Source of the DNA: Clostridiales bacterium
GTDB taxonomy: Bacteria; Bacillota; Clostridia; Lachnospirales; Lachnospiraceae
Assembly (NCBI GenBank): GCA_012839295.1
Contig: DUNO01000013.1
Span: 62,001-126,000, forward strand
DNA: 64,000 nucleotides
Direction of reading: 5' to 3'
Positions 53,034-62,246 of this stretch are shown here, piece by piece. The position numbers were made by a program, and so were the translations under genes. Each line of letters opens with the position of its first letter. Within the stretch, counting starts at the first letter, position 1. The notes under the pieces are model-generated. The model was not told the DNA's origin and made no database searches. It saw only the letters and a list, made by a program, of their open reading frames with translations.

Positions 53034-55757
53034 ATGAAAGGACAGTACTTAAAAAAATGGCTGATTATTGTTTTAATTTTCCTGATGGTTATTCCGCAGC
53101 AATTCATGGGGAATTCACATAATGCTTTAGCAGCACAGACGGGAACCGTAACTGCCACTACATTGAATGTGAGGGCAAAAGCTTCGATTACGGCAGCTAA
53201 GGTACAGTTGAACGGAACGGATGTATACTTAAGCAAGGGAGATACTTTTAATGTACTCAGTAAGGAAGGAGATTTCTATTATGTATCCCTGAAATTTAAC
53301 GGAAAGACAGTAAAGGGCTATGTACATAAGGATTACGTGAAGGTGGCGGCGACACCGAAGCCGACGAAGAAACCGACACCGACACCAAAGCCCACCTCAA
53401 AGCCGGCGGCCACACCTGTACCGACGAAGGCACCTTCCTCTGGTACGGCAATCACAAAAAAGGTCCAGATAAAGGCAACCGTTACGGCATCCACCTTAAA
53501 TGTCAGGAGCGGTCCGGGTACCAGTTATGGGAAGGTGGCCGGCCTGGTGAAGGGCAATGCCGTTACCATTATTAATGAAACAGTGGCTGCCGATAAGAAA
53601 AAGTGGTATGGGATATCCTTTGTGTCAAATAAAAAGACCTTAACGGGCTATGTTGACAGTGCCTATGTGAAGCTGACCTATGGCAGCGGGATTAAGGCCA
53701 AGGTTTCCGCAAGCAGTTTAAATATCAAAGCAACAGCGGGAAGTAAGGCGGCAGACCTTAAGTACAATAATGGGAGTACGGTCAAGCTGGGTAAGAATAA
53801 AGAAGTTAGCATAGTAGGGGAAACAACGGTTTCCGGTGTGAAATGGCTTAAGCTCTCTTTTGTCACCTATAATGTGAAGCGCACAGGCTATGCTGAGGCC
53901 AGCCAGATTGATTTCCAGGCTACTGTAGCAACACCGACACCGACGAAAGCGCCAACGCCGAAGCCTACCGTTACGCCGGTTCCGACGAAAGCACCTGCTG
54001 CAACACCGAAGGTGACGGCTGCACCTACCGGGAAGCCCACGAACCAGCTGCCCATCACTCCGTCCACGAATATAATCAACCAAGGCGGTCTGGAGATGAG
54101 GTCCGTTGTGGTGTACAATAATATTTTAGGGCCGGTACGGGGGCTTGTATGCAATGCTTATTATTTGAATGTATATAAAAACGTGGCAAACAGCATGGAA
54201 TTTCTTCTCGGGAGTAATTCCCAGCCCGTGCAGGTCCAGAGTGGGCAGGAGGTAATTGTAACAGAGGCCTATAATGTGTCAGGCTCCGGTTATTATAAGG
54301 TATATTTTTGGTACGGGGGTGTCATAAATTCAGGATATGTGCAGGCGGATTTCATTTATATCAGCAATATAACACCTGAGGTTAGTGCCAGCCCTACACC
54401 GGCGCCAACAATTACGGGCAAAGTAACGCCCACACCTACCACCTATCCATCAACAGGCATAGGTGACCAGGCCTATGCGGACCAGTTAAGGAGCCAGGGT
54501 TTTCCGGAAAGCTACATTCCGGCGTTGGTACAGCTGCACAGCCAATATCCCCAGTGGGAATTCAGGCCCTATCAGACAGGACTTGACTGGAATGCGGTGA
54601 TCGCTGCCGAGAGTGTGCCGGCGAAGAACCTGATACCGAATTCCAGAAGTGTTGAGTGGAAATCACTGGAGAGCGGAGCCTATGATTGGAAAACGGATAC
54701 CTTTACCGTCTATGACGGGACCACCTGGGTTACTGCATCGAAGGAAGCGATTGCGTACTATATGGATCCCAGGAACTTCCTGACAGCAAACGGCATCTTC
54801 CAATTTGAATTATTGAAATACCAAAGCGGATACCAGAATGCTTACGGCGTTGAGAACATATTAAAGGGCACGGCTCTTGGAGATACCTACTATACCTTTA
54901 TTGACGAAGCAGGGGTGACACAGACTTATTCCTATGGTGAAACCTTCATAAAGGCAGCGGAATACTCCGGGGTCAGCCCCTACCATCTGGCTTCCCGCGT
55001 GAAGCAGGAGGTAGTAACCGGTTCAACCACCTTAAGCGGCAGCGTAACAGGAAAATATGCTGGCTATGAGGGCTACTACAATTTCTATAACATTGGAGCC
55101 TCTGACAGCGCCGGCGGCGGAGCAATTGCAAAGGGCTTAAATTATGCAAAGAATGGCAGCAAGGACGCCACAACCAATGCATTGTATATGATTCCCTGGT
55201 CGAATCCTTATAAATCCATCGTGGGTGGCTCCTATTTTATCGGAAGCGGCTACATTAACCGTGGACAGGACACCATTTATCTTCAGAAATTTAACGTAAC
55301 ACCAATTTCAACCTTCTACCATCAGTACATGACAAACGTTGAGGCACCTTATGCGGAGGCAAAGAAGGTATTGACCGCATATAATGGAATGGCGGATTCT
55401 CCGATCATATTCTCCATTCCCGTATATTACAATATGCCGGAGACTGCTTCACCTCTTCCGATAACGATGTTCAATCCGAATAACCGTTTGAAGAGCCTGC
55501 AGGTTCTTGATTCATCAGGCAATGTGCTTGCACTGTCACCGACCTTCAGCCAGACAGAGCTGAATTACTATATCATGGTAGACAGCAGCGTCAGCAGTGT
55601 CCAGATCAAAGCTACGACAGTTAGCAAGAAGGCTTCCATCCTTGGAGGAAACGGAAGCGTTGCCTTGGGCACAGGAACGAATACAATAACAATTCCGGTA
55701 ATAGCGGAAAATGGAGAAATCGCTAACTATAATGTGACGATAGTCAGAGCACAATAA
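53034..55757 (+). CDS. Secreted SH3b / glucosaminidase-like / cadherin-like protein
   Basis: The 907-aa protein has a signal peptide (cleavage near 'NALAAQ'), then three SH3b-like units (~residues 36-105, 148-210, 213-285; 'ATTLNVRAKASITA', 'ASTLNVRSGPGTSY', 'ASSLNIKATAGSK'). Pro-Thr-Lys linkers separate them. A fourth SH3b-like unit lies near 355-440. Residues ~485-790 resemble a peptidoglycan glucosaminidase domain ('YMDPRNFLTANGIFQFE', 'VSPYHLASRVKQEV', 'YYNFYNIGASD'). A cadherin-like beta-sandwich ends it. It is probably a wall hydrolase held by its SH3b units. Confidence 0.85.
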   Translation: MKGQYLKKWLIIVLIFLMVIPQQFMGNSHNALAAQTGTVTATTLNVRAKASITAAKVQLNGTDVYLSKGDTFNVLSKEGDFYYVSLKFNGKTVKGYVHKDYVKVAATPKPTKKPTPTPKPTSKPAATPVPTKAPSSGTAITKKVQIKATVTASTLNVRSGPGTSYGKVAGLVKGNAVTIINETVAADKKKWYGISFVSNKKTLTGYVDSAYVKLTYGSGIKAKVSASSLNIKATAGSKAADLKYNNGSTVKLGKNKEVSIVGETTVSGVKWLKLSFVTYNVKRTGYAEASQIDFQATVATPTPTKAPTPKPTVTPVPTKAPAATPKVTAAPTGKPTNQLPITPSTNIINQGGLEMRSVVVYNNILGPVRGLVCNAYYLNVYKNVANSMEFLLGSNSQPVQVQSGQEVIVTEAYNVSGSGYYKVYFWYGGVINSGYVQADFIYISNITPEVSASPTPAPTITGKVTPTPTTYPSTGIGDQAYADQLRSQGFPESYIPALVQLHSQYPQWEFRPYQTGLDWNAVIAAESVPAKNLIPNSRSVEWKSLESGAYDWKTDTFTVYDGTTWVTASKEAIAYYMDPRNFLTANGIFQFELLKYQSGYQNAYGVENILKGTALGDTYYTFIDEAGVTQTYSYGETFIKAAEYSGVSPYHLASRVKQEVVTGSTTLSGSVTGKYAGYEGYYNFYNIGASDSAGGGAIAKGLNYAKNGSKDATTNALYMIPWSNPYKSIVGGSYFIGSGYINRGQDTIYLQKFNVTPISTFYHQYMTNVEAPYAEAKKVLTAYNGMADSPIIFSIPVYYNMPETASPLPITMFNPNNRLKSLQVLDSSGNVLALSPTFSQTELNYYIMVDSSVSSVQIKATTVSKKASILGGNGSVALGTGTNTITIPVIAENGEIANYNVTIVRAQ

Positions 55758-55789
55758 AACTTAACCATCGAATGATGATGGGATAAGAA

Positions 55790-55825
55790 CATCCGGCCGC
55801 AGGCACATTACCTGACGGCCGGATG
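55790..55825 (+). terminator. Hairpin after the glucosaminidase-like gene
   Basis: CATCCGGCC and GGCCGGATG are perfect 9-bp arms. There is only a weak T-run, so termination may be partial. Confidence 0.5.
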
Positions 55826-55954
55826 CTGCTTATTGGCAATTGGACCAGCCCCTTGATCCAAATGGATAAAATAAGAATTTTAATGTAATAAAAATTTATA
55901 CGATATAAAAACCGCAACTACCTTATAACTGATTAAGAAATGGAGAAAATACTC

Positions 55955-57202
55955 ATGAAGAGAAGAGTGAAGGAACTGGGACTATTATTGATTTTCATCT
56001 TTGCAGGAAGCTTTCTTTTTTCAAAAGCCTGCCAGGCCGCCAGTGCGGATGTGGAATTAAGTGCGGACAAAGCCGACATCACGGTAGGAGATAGGATATC
56101 GGTAGTTATAAAGGTGGGTTCTGCCAGCTATTTTGGTGATTTTGAGGCAAATCTGACCTATGATGACAGCATTCTGGAGTATGCAGGCGGTTCTGCTGCC
56201 GTAAAGGGGAGCAGCGGGTTTTTAAGAATATCCGATATGGATGTATTAGATGGGGATAAGTCCAGAAAATATACATTGAAGTTTGAAGCCTTAAAGGTAG
56301 GTATCTGTAATATAGAATTCAGCGGCCCGGTAATGGTATATGACCTTAATACAGGCTATGAGATGTCGGTGTCAAGCAATAAGCTGACCTTAAATGTAAA
56401 AGCACCTGAAACGGCATCAAAAAATGCTAAGCTAAAGAGCTTGAAGACAAGTCCCACGGATATATCCCCGGCCTTTAGCCCTGACGTATATGAATATGCC
56501 GCCAGTGTTGGCTATGATACAAAGCGTCTGGTCATTACGGCTCTTGCAGAGGATCCCAAAGCAACGGTATCGATTGATGGGAATGATTCCCTGTCAGAAG
56601 GAGAAAATAAAGTTGTAATATCTGTGTTAGCAGAATCAGGAGATGTCATAGAATATACTATCAATGTATTCCGGGATTCAATGGTGGGTGGTACACCAAG
56701 CGATACGCCGGATGGCTCGGAAGTTTCACCGGAACCCTCCCAGGGCACCTTTGAAGTAGTTACGGTTGGTGGAGAAAAATATGCTATATACAGCGGACGG
56801 TACCAGCTTCTGGAGCCGGACAGCTCTGTTGCAATACCGGAGGGTTATAAGGAGGCAACCCTGATACTGTCAGGCGCACGGGTCAATGCATTTGTACCGG
56901 AAAATAACGAGGCAAGCGACTTCCTTCTTATTTATGCAAAGAACGAGCTTGGGGAAATAGGATTTTATCAGTACGACAGAATTGAAAAAACGTTGCAGAG
57001 ATATAATCAGGAGGGAGCAGCAATTGGGACTCCAGAGGATCAGGATCCTTCCCGGGAAACGGATGCCCTAAGGGAGTACAGCGGGAAGCTGCAAAAAGCA
57101 ATTATCGTAATAATCATCCTGGGCTCCGCCTGCGGCCTGCTTCTCTTTGCAACGATTAAATTACTTCTCAAATTACGGAGTACGAAGGAAGAGGGCAAGT
57201 AA
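55955..57202 (+). CDS. Surface protein with cohesin-like and cadherin-like domains and C-terminal anchor
   Basis: The ~415-aa protein has a signal peptide (cleavage near 'CQAASA'), a cohesin-like beta-sandwich (~residues 30-150: 'ITVGDRISVVIKVGSAS', 'FEANLTYDDSILEY'), a cadherin-like domain (~155-245: 'AKLKSLKTSPTDISPAFSPDV'), a third globular region, and a C-terminal membrane helix (~382-405) ending in basic residues. It is therefore displayed on the outer face of the membrane. I prefer the ATG at 55955 with GGAGA 8 bases upstream. It shares the cadherin-like fold with the secreted protein encoded just before it. Confidence 0.8.
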   Translation: MKRRVKELGLLLIFIFAGSFLFSKACQAASADVELSADKADITVGDRISVVIKVGSASYFGDFEANLTYDDSILEYAGGSAAVKGSSGFLRISDMDVLDGDKSRKYTLKFEALKVGICNIEFSGPVMVYDLNTGYEMSVSSNKLTLNVKAPETASKNAKLKSLKTSPTDISPAFSPDVYEYAASVGYDTKRLVITALAEDPKATVSIDGNDSLSEGENKVVISVLAESGDVIEYTINVFRDSMVGGTPSDTPDGSEVSPEPSQGTFEVVTVGGEKYAIYSGRYQLLEPDSSVAIPEGYKEATLILSGARVNAFVPENNEASDFLLIYAKNELGEIGFYQYDRIEKTLQRYNQEGAAIGTPEDQDPSRETDALREYSGKLQKAIIVIIILGSACGLLLFATIKLLLKLRSTKEEGK

Positions 57203-57208
57203 TGCCAC

Positions 57209-57236
57209 TTGACTTTTTAAACATATCTGTTATACT
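57209..57236 (+). promoter_or_regulatory. Sigma-A promoter of the GntR-mcsAB-clpC operon
   Basis: TTGACT and TATACT are separated by 16 bases. The -10 lies within the left arm of the palindrome at 57223. Confidence 0.7.
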
Positions 57237-57253
57237 AAATGTATAACAGATAT
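57223..57253. promoter_or_regulatory. Perfect 13-bp inverted repeat, likely GntR operator
   Basis: ATATCTGTTATAC and GTATAACAGATAT are perfect arms around a 5-base spacer. The site overlaps the promoter's -10, so a bound dimer would block transcription. The adjacent GntR-type gene is the obvious candidate binder. Confidence 0.75.
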
Positions 57254-57305
57254 AACGTTATAGTTACCGATCACAGATTTATGTAATAGAATGAGGTGTG
57301 TCCTT

Positions 57306-57680
57306 ATGTTTGTTCAAATTGATTTTAATAGTGATGAAGCAATTTATATCCAGCTTAGGAATCAAATTATATACGGCATCGCCACATCACAGCTTCAGGA
57401 GGGTGAGAACCTGCCTTCTGTCCGTGACCTGGCGGAGCATATTGGAATCAATATGCATACTGTAAATAAGGCATACGCAATGCTGAAGCAGGAGGGATAC
57501 CTTAAGCTTGACCGCAGAAAGGGCGCGGTAATCGCAGTAGACATCGACAAATTGCAGGCAATCAGGGAAATGCGTGAAGAGCTTCGGGTAGTTCTGGCAA
57601 GAGCCTTTTGTAAAAATATCAGCTGCGAGGAGGCACACGAGATCGTTAACGATATTTTTAGTGAATTTGAAAGGGGGTAA
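57306..57680 (+). CDS. GntR-family regulator, YtrA/YhcF-like
   Basis: The 124-aa protein has only the winged-helix domain and a short helical tail, the build of YtrA-subfamily GntR regulators. Seen are 'EAIYIQLRNQIIYGI', 'LPSVRDLAEHIGINMHTVNKAYAML' (recognition-helix region) and 'RKGAVIAV'. The ATG at 57306 has GAGGTG 8 bases upstream. It precedes mcsA by only 4 bases and takes the place that ctsR has in Bacillus. The palindrome over the promoter suggests autoregulation. Confidence 0.9.
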   Translation: MFVQIDFNSDEAIYIQLRNQIIYGIATSQLQEGENLPSVRDLAEHIGINMHTVNKAYAMLKQEGYLKLDRRKGAVIAVDIDKLQAIREMREELRVVLARAFCKNISCEEAHEIVNDIFSEFERG

Positions 57681-57684
57681 TACC

Positions 57685-58239
57685 ATGTTATGTGATAGAT
57701 GCCAGAAAAGAGATGCAAAAATACTGTACACGGAGATTATAAACGGAGTTAAAAAGGAACAGCATCTTTGTGAGGAATGTGCGACAGACTATACATCCTT
57801 TCAAATGGAGAAGCCGTTAATGAACAGTGATCTGACTCTGGGCGATTTACTTTCAACATTACTGGAGACCTACACCGGTGCGGGACAGAAAAAAGCTGGT
57901 ACGGATACACCGGCTTTAACCTGCGAAAATTGCGGAATGACCTATGATGAATTCATCGGAAAGGGACGTTTCGGATGCGCCAGATGTTACCAAAGCTTTC
58001 ATAATCAACTAAGTAAAACCTTTAAAGGAATCCAAGGCTCGGATATCCACACAGGAAAGCGGCCAAAGGGCTTGACAGCTACAGCCCAGCCCGGACAGGT
58101 AAAAAGGGACATCTCAGAAATCGAAATGCTGTCTATAAGGTTACAGGAGGCTATTGAAAAGGAAGAATTTGAGGAGGCAGCAAGGCTCCGCGATCTTATT
58201 AAGCAGATGCGGAAAGAGGAGGAGTTAAACAATGCTTAA
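57685..58239 (+). CDS. mcsA: McsA-like zinc-binding activator
   Basis: McsA binds zinc through CxxC pairs and activates the arginine kinase McsB. The 184-aa product has four CxxC motifs ('CDRC', 'CEEC', 'CENC', 'CARC') and a C-terminal UVR coiled-coil ('LQEAIEKEEFEEAARLRDLIKQM', family stretch). The ATG at 57685 follows AAAGGGGG. It overlaps mcsB by 8 bases, so the two are coupled. Confidence 0.93.
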   Translation: MLCDRCQKRDAKILYTEIINGVKKEQHLCEECATDYTSFQMEKPLMNSDLTLGDLLSTLLETYTGAGQKKAGTDTPALTCENCGMTYDEFIGKGRFGCARCYQSFHNQLSKTFKGIQGSDIHTGKRPKGLTATAQPGQVKRDISEIEMLSIRLQEAIEKEEFEEAARLRDLIKQMRKEEELNNA

Positions 58240-59269
58240 ATGGTATGAGCAAATTGTTCCTGACAGCGACGTAGTAATCTCCAGCCGTGTCAGGCTCGCA
58301 CGTAACCTTGAAACCTATCCCTTTTCTTCGAAGATAGCAGATGAGCAGGCTCTCGCCCTGGTTGAAGAGGTTAAAGGAATTCATGCCTCCCTTTCAGAAA
58401 AAGAGAATAAAAGATTTTACGCCTGCAATATAAGTACCTTAAGTGATATCGATAAGATTGCCATGGTAGAACGCCATATCGTCAGCCCCCTTCTGGCAGA
58501 GAAGGAGCAGGCTACCGGGCTCATACTATCGGAAGATGAGACCATCAGTATCATGATCAATGAAGAAGACCATGTCAGGATCCAGGCGATTGTCGGAGGA
58601 ATGAATTTGGAACGGGCATACCTGGAAGCAGACCGGATTGACGATATTGCCTATGAAAAGTTACATTTTGCCTATGATGAAAAATACGGCTACCTGACCT
58701 CCTGCCCTACGAATGCAGGCACGGGCCTAAGGGCATCCTGTATGGTGTTTTTACCGGCACTCAGCTCCGCCAGGATGATACAGAAATTAATTGAGGAAGT
58801 CGGTAAATACGGTGTGACCATCCGGGGTATTTATGGAGAGGGAACAAAGAGCCTGGGAAGCATTTACCAGATCTCGAACCAGAAAACCATGGGTAACTCG
58901 GAAAGTGAAATAATAGAAAACTTAAAGCGGATTGTATTCCAGGTAGTCAAGCAGGAGCGTAAGCGCCGGGAATATATGCTGTCCGTCAATACGGACGAAA
59001 TCGAGGATCAGGTGTACCGCTCCTACGGAGTATTAAAATACGCCAGACAGATTTCCTCGGATGATGCAATGACCCTGTTATCCCAGCTGAAGTTTGGAAA
59101 GGACTGCGGCCTGATTAAATTTGACCGCGAGTTCAATGTCCACAAGCTGATGATGGGAGTCCAGCCGGGCAGCCTGCAATGGACCCTGGGTAAAAATGTC
59201 GGAAGCCTGACAAGGGATCAGTCAAGGGCGGAATATATTCGCAAGGAGCTGCCAACAATTATTAATTAA
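58232..59269 (+). CDS. mcsB: Protein-arginine kinase McsB
   Basis: McsB phosphorylates arginines on proteins, marking them for ClpCP. The 345-aa product keeps the guanido-kinase motifs: 'SSRVRLARN' near the N-terminus, 'INEEDHVRIQ', and 'LTSCPTNAGTGLRASCM' with the reactive cysteine. AGGAGG lies in the end of mcsA. Its usual Bacillus target CtsR is not encoded here, so the control circuit may differ. Confidence 0.95.
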   Translation: MLKWYEQIVPDSDVVISSRVRLARNLETYPFSSKIADEQALALVEEVKGIHASLSEKENKRFYACNISTLSDIDKIAMVERHIVSPLLAEKEQATGLILSEDETISIMINEEDHVRIQAIVGGMNLERAYLEADRIDDIAYEKLHFAYDEKYGYLTSCPTNAGTGLRASCMVFLPALSSARMIQKLIEEVGKYGVTIRGIYGEGTKSLGSIYQISNQKTMGNSESEIIENLKRIVFQVVKQERKRREYMLSVNTDEIEDQVYRSYGVLKYARQISSDDAMTLLSQLKFGKDCGLIKFDREFNVHKLMMGVQPGSLQWTLGKNVGSLTRDQSRAEYIRKELPTIIN

Positions 59270-59277
59270 AGTACTCT

Positions 59278-59394
59278 CAGCAAGAATGGAGGACACAAGG
59301 TTGATAGAAATAAAATTAGTGAACGAAGGGAGGCCGGGTCCATGCTGGCACTTGAATAGCGATTTGTGCAGTAAAGGGCATGGACATGAATATG
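59278..59394 (+). repeat. Shared ~115-bp 5' element, copy 2 (before clpC)
   Basis: This fills the mcsB-clpC space and aligns with 28861-28973 before rapZ. The perfect arms GTCCATGC (59338-59345) and GCATGGAC (59378-59385) are identical in both copies, while the loop differs. The right arm covers the first ATG of clpC. Confidence 0.8.
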
Positions 59395-61863
59395 ATGTAT
59401 GATAAATTTACGGAAAACGCAAAAAGCGCCATAAACCTGGCGAGGGAAGTAGCTTACCGCTTATCCCATAATTATATCGGAACGGAGCACCTGTTAATCG
59501 GATTGATGGAAGTGGATGGTGTGGCTTCTAAGATCCTGGAGGAAAACGGTGTCACCGTAGAGAAAGTATTGGAACTGGTAAACCAGCTGATCGCTCCCAA
59601 CAGCGGAGTGGAGATGATGGATGCCGGCAGCTTTACCCCCAGGTCTAAGAGGATCCTGGACCAGAGCTATAAGGAAGCAGCAAAGCTAAAAGCCCAGCTA
59701 GTGGGGACGGAGCACATTTTGATTGCGCTCATTAAAGAGTCTGACTGCATTGCTGTCCGGCTGTTGAATACCCTGGGCGTCAATATCCAGAAGGTCTATA
59801 TTGATATTCTTACAGCCTCCGGTGTGGATGTGAGCGCCGCTAAGAATGATTATGCTCCTCCTGCCAAAGGCAAGCAGAAGGGGAAGGCTACAGCGACCCC
59901 TACCCTTGACCAGTACAGCCGTGACCTGACGGAATATGCAAGGGAAGGAAAGCTGGATCCTGTCATTGGAAGAGAGCAGGAGATCCAGAGGGTGGTCCAG
60001 ATCTTAAGCAGGCGGACCAAGAACAATCCCTGCCTTGTGGGTGAGCCGGGTGTCGGTAAGACCGCGATTGCAGAAGGCTTGGCCCTAAAGATCGTAGAAG
60101 GCAATATACCTGATACCATTAAGGAAAAGCGTGTGGTTACCCTGGATTTGTCCGGTATGGTCGCAGGCAGTAAATACCGTGGTGAATTCGAGGAAAGAAT
60201 TAAGAAGGTAATCAGTGAGGTGATTTCCGATGGCAATGTCCTGTTATTTATCGACGAGATCCATACGATTATCGGTGCCGGCGGTGCGGAGGGTGCAATT
60301 GATGCCTCCAATATCTTAAAGCCTTCCCTGGCACGTGGAGAATTGCAGATTATCGGTGCAACGACACGGGAGGAATACCGTAAATATATTGAAAAGGATG
60401 CCGCATTGGAGAGAAGGTTCCAGCCGGTAGTGGTTGATGAGCCCTCCGAGGAGGAGGCAATCCAGATATTATTTGGACTGCGTGACAAATATGAAGCACA
60501 TCACCAGGTGCGTATCACTGATTCTGCCCTGGAAGCGGCAGTAAAATTATCCAGCCGTTATATTAACGACCGGTATTTGCCGGATAAGGCCATCGACCTG
60601 ATGGATGAAGCAGCCTCCAAGGTACGCTTAAGCACCTATACCTCCTCTCCGAGGATTAAGGAATTGGAGCAGGAGATTAAGCGTCTGGAGGAGGACAAAG
60701 AAAAGGCGATTAAGACCGAAGCCTATGAAAAGGCCGGAGAGATCAAGAAGCAGCAGGAAGCAGTACAGGAGCAGCTTGAGAAAGAAAGGCTCATAGATGA
60801 AAAGGAACGGTCAGAGAAGCAATTAGTCGTCAGTGACAATGAAATAGCAGAAATTGTGGCCACCTGGACAAAGATTCCGGTGAAAAAGCTGGCAGAGGAA
60901 GAGACGGAACGCCTTAAGAATTTAGAAAGCATCCTCCATCAAAGGGTAATCGGCCAGGAGGAAGCAGTTGCAGCGGTTGCAAAAGCAATCCGCCGCGGCC
61001 GTGTCGGACTGAAGGACCCGAACAGACCCATTGGCTCCTTCCTGTTCCTGGGGCCGACAGGTGTCGGTAAGACGGAGCTTTCCAAGGCCTTGGCAGAAGC
61101 CATGTTTGGCAGCGAGAATTCCATTATACGTGTAGACATGTCCGAATATATGGAGAAGCACAGTGTCAGCAAGCTGATCGGCTCACCGCCGGGATATGTA
61201 GGCTATGATGAGGGCGGCCAGCTCAGTGAAAAGGTCCGCCAGAATCCTTATTCCGTTATCCTGTTTGATGAGGTTGAAAAGGCACATCCGGATGTATTCA
61301 ATATCCTGCTCCAGGTATTGGATGACGGACATATTACGGATTCCCAGGGCAGAAGGGTCAGCTTTAAAAATACCATCATCATCATGACCTCCAATGCAGG
61401 GGCACAAAATATCGTGGCACCGAAACGCCTGGGCTTTGCTTCGGTGGTCGATGAGACCGAGGACTATAAGAAGATGAAGGAAGCGGTCATGGATGAGGTA
61501 AAGAAGATCTTTAAGCCTGAGTTCATTAACCGTATTGACGAGATCATAGTGTTCCATTCCTTGACAAAGGATAACATAAAGAGCATTGTATCCATTATGA
61601 TTTCTACAATTAATAAGAGGAGCAAGGCACAGATGAACATTACGATTGAGACGAACCAGGAGGTGGTGGATCATTTGGCGGAGACCGGCTTCGACCAGAA
61701 ATATGGCGCAAGACCTTTGCGCAGGGCCATCCAGTCAAATATTGAGGATAAGCTGGCAGAAGAGATATTGGCAGGCACTATAAAAGAGGGCGACAATGTG
61801 CTGGTAGAATACCTTGATAATGAAATCGTATTACGCCCTGTTAGTCCCGTAAGAGCTTCATAA
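59386..61863 (+). CDS. clpC: ClpC AAA+ unfoldase
   Basis: ClpC unfolds substrates, including arginine-phosphorylated ones, for degradation by ClpP. The ~825-aa product has an N-terminal double Clp_N domain (residues ~1-145), AAA module 1 with 'GEPGVGKTA' and 'LFIDEIHTIIGAG', a middle domain with a UVR-type coiled coil ('YEKAGEIKKQQEAVQ'), and AAA module 2 with 'GPTGVGKTE' and 'ILFDEVEKAHPDV'. Three ATGs lie close together; the one at 59386 has AAAGGG at 7 bases and is preferred over 59380, which lies in the leader hairpin. Confidence 0.96.
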   Translation: MNMMYDKFTENAKSAINLAREVAYRLSHNYIGTEHLLIGLMEVDGVASKILEENGVTVEKVLELVNQLIAPNSGVEMMDAGSFTPRSKRILDQSYKEAAKLKAQLVGTEHILIALIKESDCIAVRLLNTLGVNIQKVYIDILTASGVDVSAAKNDYAPPAKGKQKGKATATPTLDQYSRDLTEYAREGKLDPVIGREQEIQRVVQILSRRTKNNPCLVGEPGVGKTAIAEGLALKIVEGNIPDTIKEKRVVTLDLSGMVAGSKYRGEFEERIKKVISEVISDGNVLLFIDEIHTIIGAGGAEGAIDASNILKPSLARGELQIIGATTREEYRKYIEKDAALERRFQPVVVDEPSEEEAIQILFGLRDKYEAHHQVRITDSALEAAVKLSSRYINDRYLPDKAIDLMDEAASKVRLSTYTSSPRIKELEQEIKRLEEDKEKAIKTEAYEKAGEIKKQQEAVQEQLEKERLIDEKERSEKQLVVSDNEIAEIVATWTKIPVKKLAEEETERLKNLESILHQRVIGQEEAVAAVAKAIRRGRVGLKDPNRPIGSFLFLGPTGVGKTELSKALAEAMFGSENSIIRVDMSEYMEKHSVSKLIGSPPGYVGYDEGGQLSEKVRQNPYSVILFDEVEKAHPDVFNILLQVLDDGHITDSQGRRVSFKNTIIIMTSNAGAQNIVAPKRLGFASVVDETEDYKKMKEAVMDEVKKIFKPEFINRIDEIIVFHSLTKDNIKSIVSIMISTINKRSKAQMNITIETNQEVVDHLAETGFDQKYGARPLRRAIQSNIEDKLAEEILAGTIKEGDNVLVEYLDNEIVLRPVSPVRAS

Positions 61864-61929
61864 TGGAAAATCCTGATTTTTCATACTAAATTCAAAAATG
61901 AACAGTAGATATTTGTCTGTATTTCGTTT

Positions 61930-62146
61930 ATAATGTAAATTATGAGAAGTTGTTATTTAACTTCTCATAAAAGGCGCTGTACTTGCGCCGTGCATCTTGA
62001 TTATAGGAACATCTTTTTGTTCCTATAATATAAATTATGAGAAGTTGTTATTTAACTTCCCATAAAAGGCGCTGTACTTGCGCCGCGTACAGTGTGCCCT
62101 AAGGGGGCGCACCGGTTACAGGAAGATGACTTTGCTTCTTGTAAAT
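61930..62146. repeat. Tandem three-hairpin palindromic repeat, locus 3 (95-bp unit)
   Basis: Two units lie 95 bp apart after clpC. Unit 1 has GAGAAGTT/AACTTCTC, GGCGC/GCGCC and TATAGGAAC/GTTCCTATA. Unit 2 has its third stem as TTACAGGAAG/CTTCTTGTAA, close to that at locus 2, and carries an extra GTGTGCCC/GGGGCGCAC hairpin. In the rest of 61864-62246 there is only a CGTGTC/GACACG hairpin (~62202-62219) before the next gene. Confidence 0.88.
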
Positions 62147-62246
62147 ATAGGAGTAAATTATTATAGTTAGAATTAAAAAAATATTTAATCTACCAGGGCG
62201 TGTCTAGCTGGACACGGCTCATAGCCTAATTTAGGAGGGTCATGTA

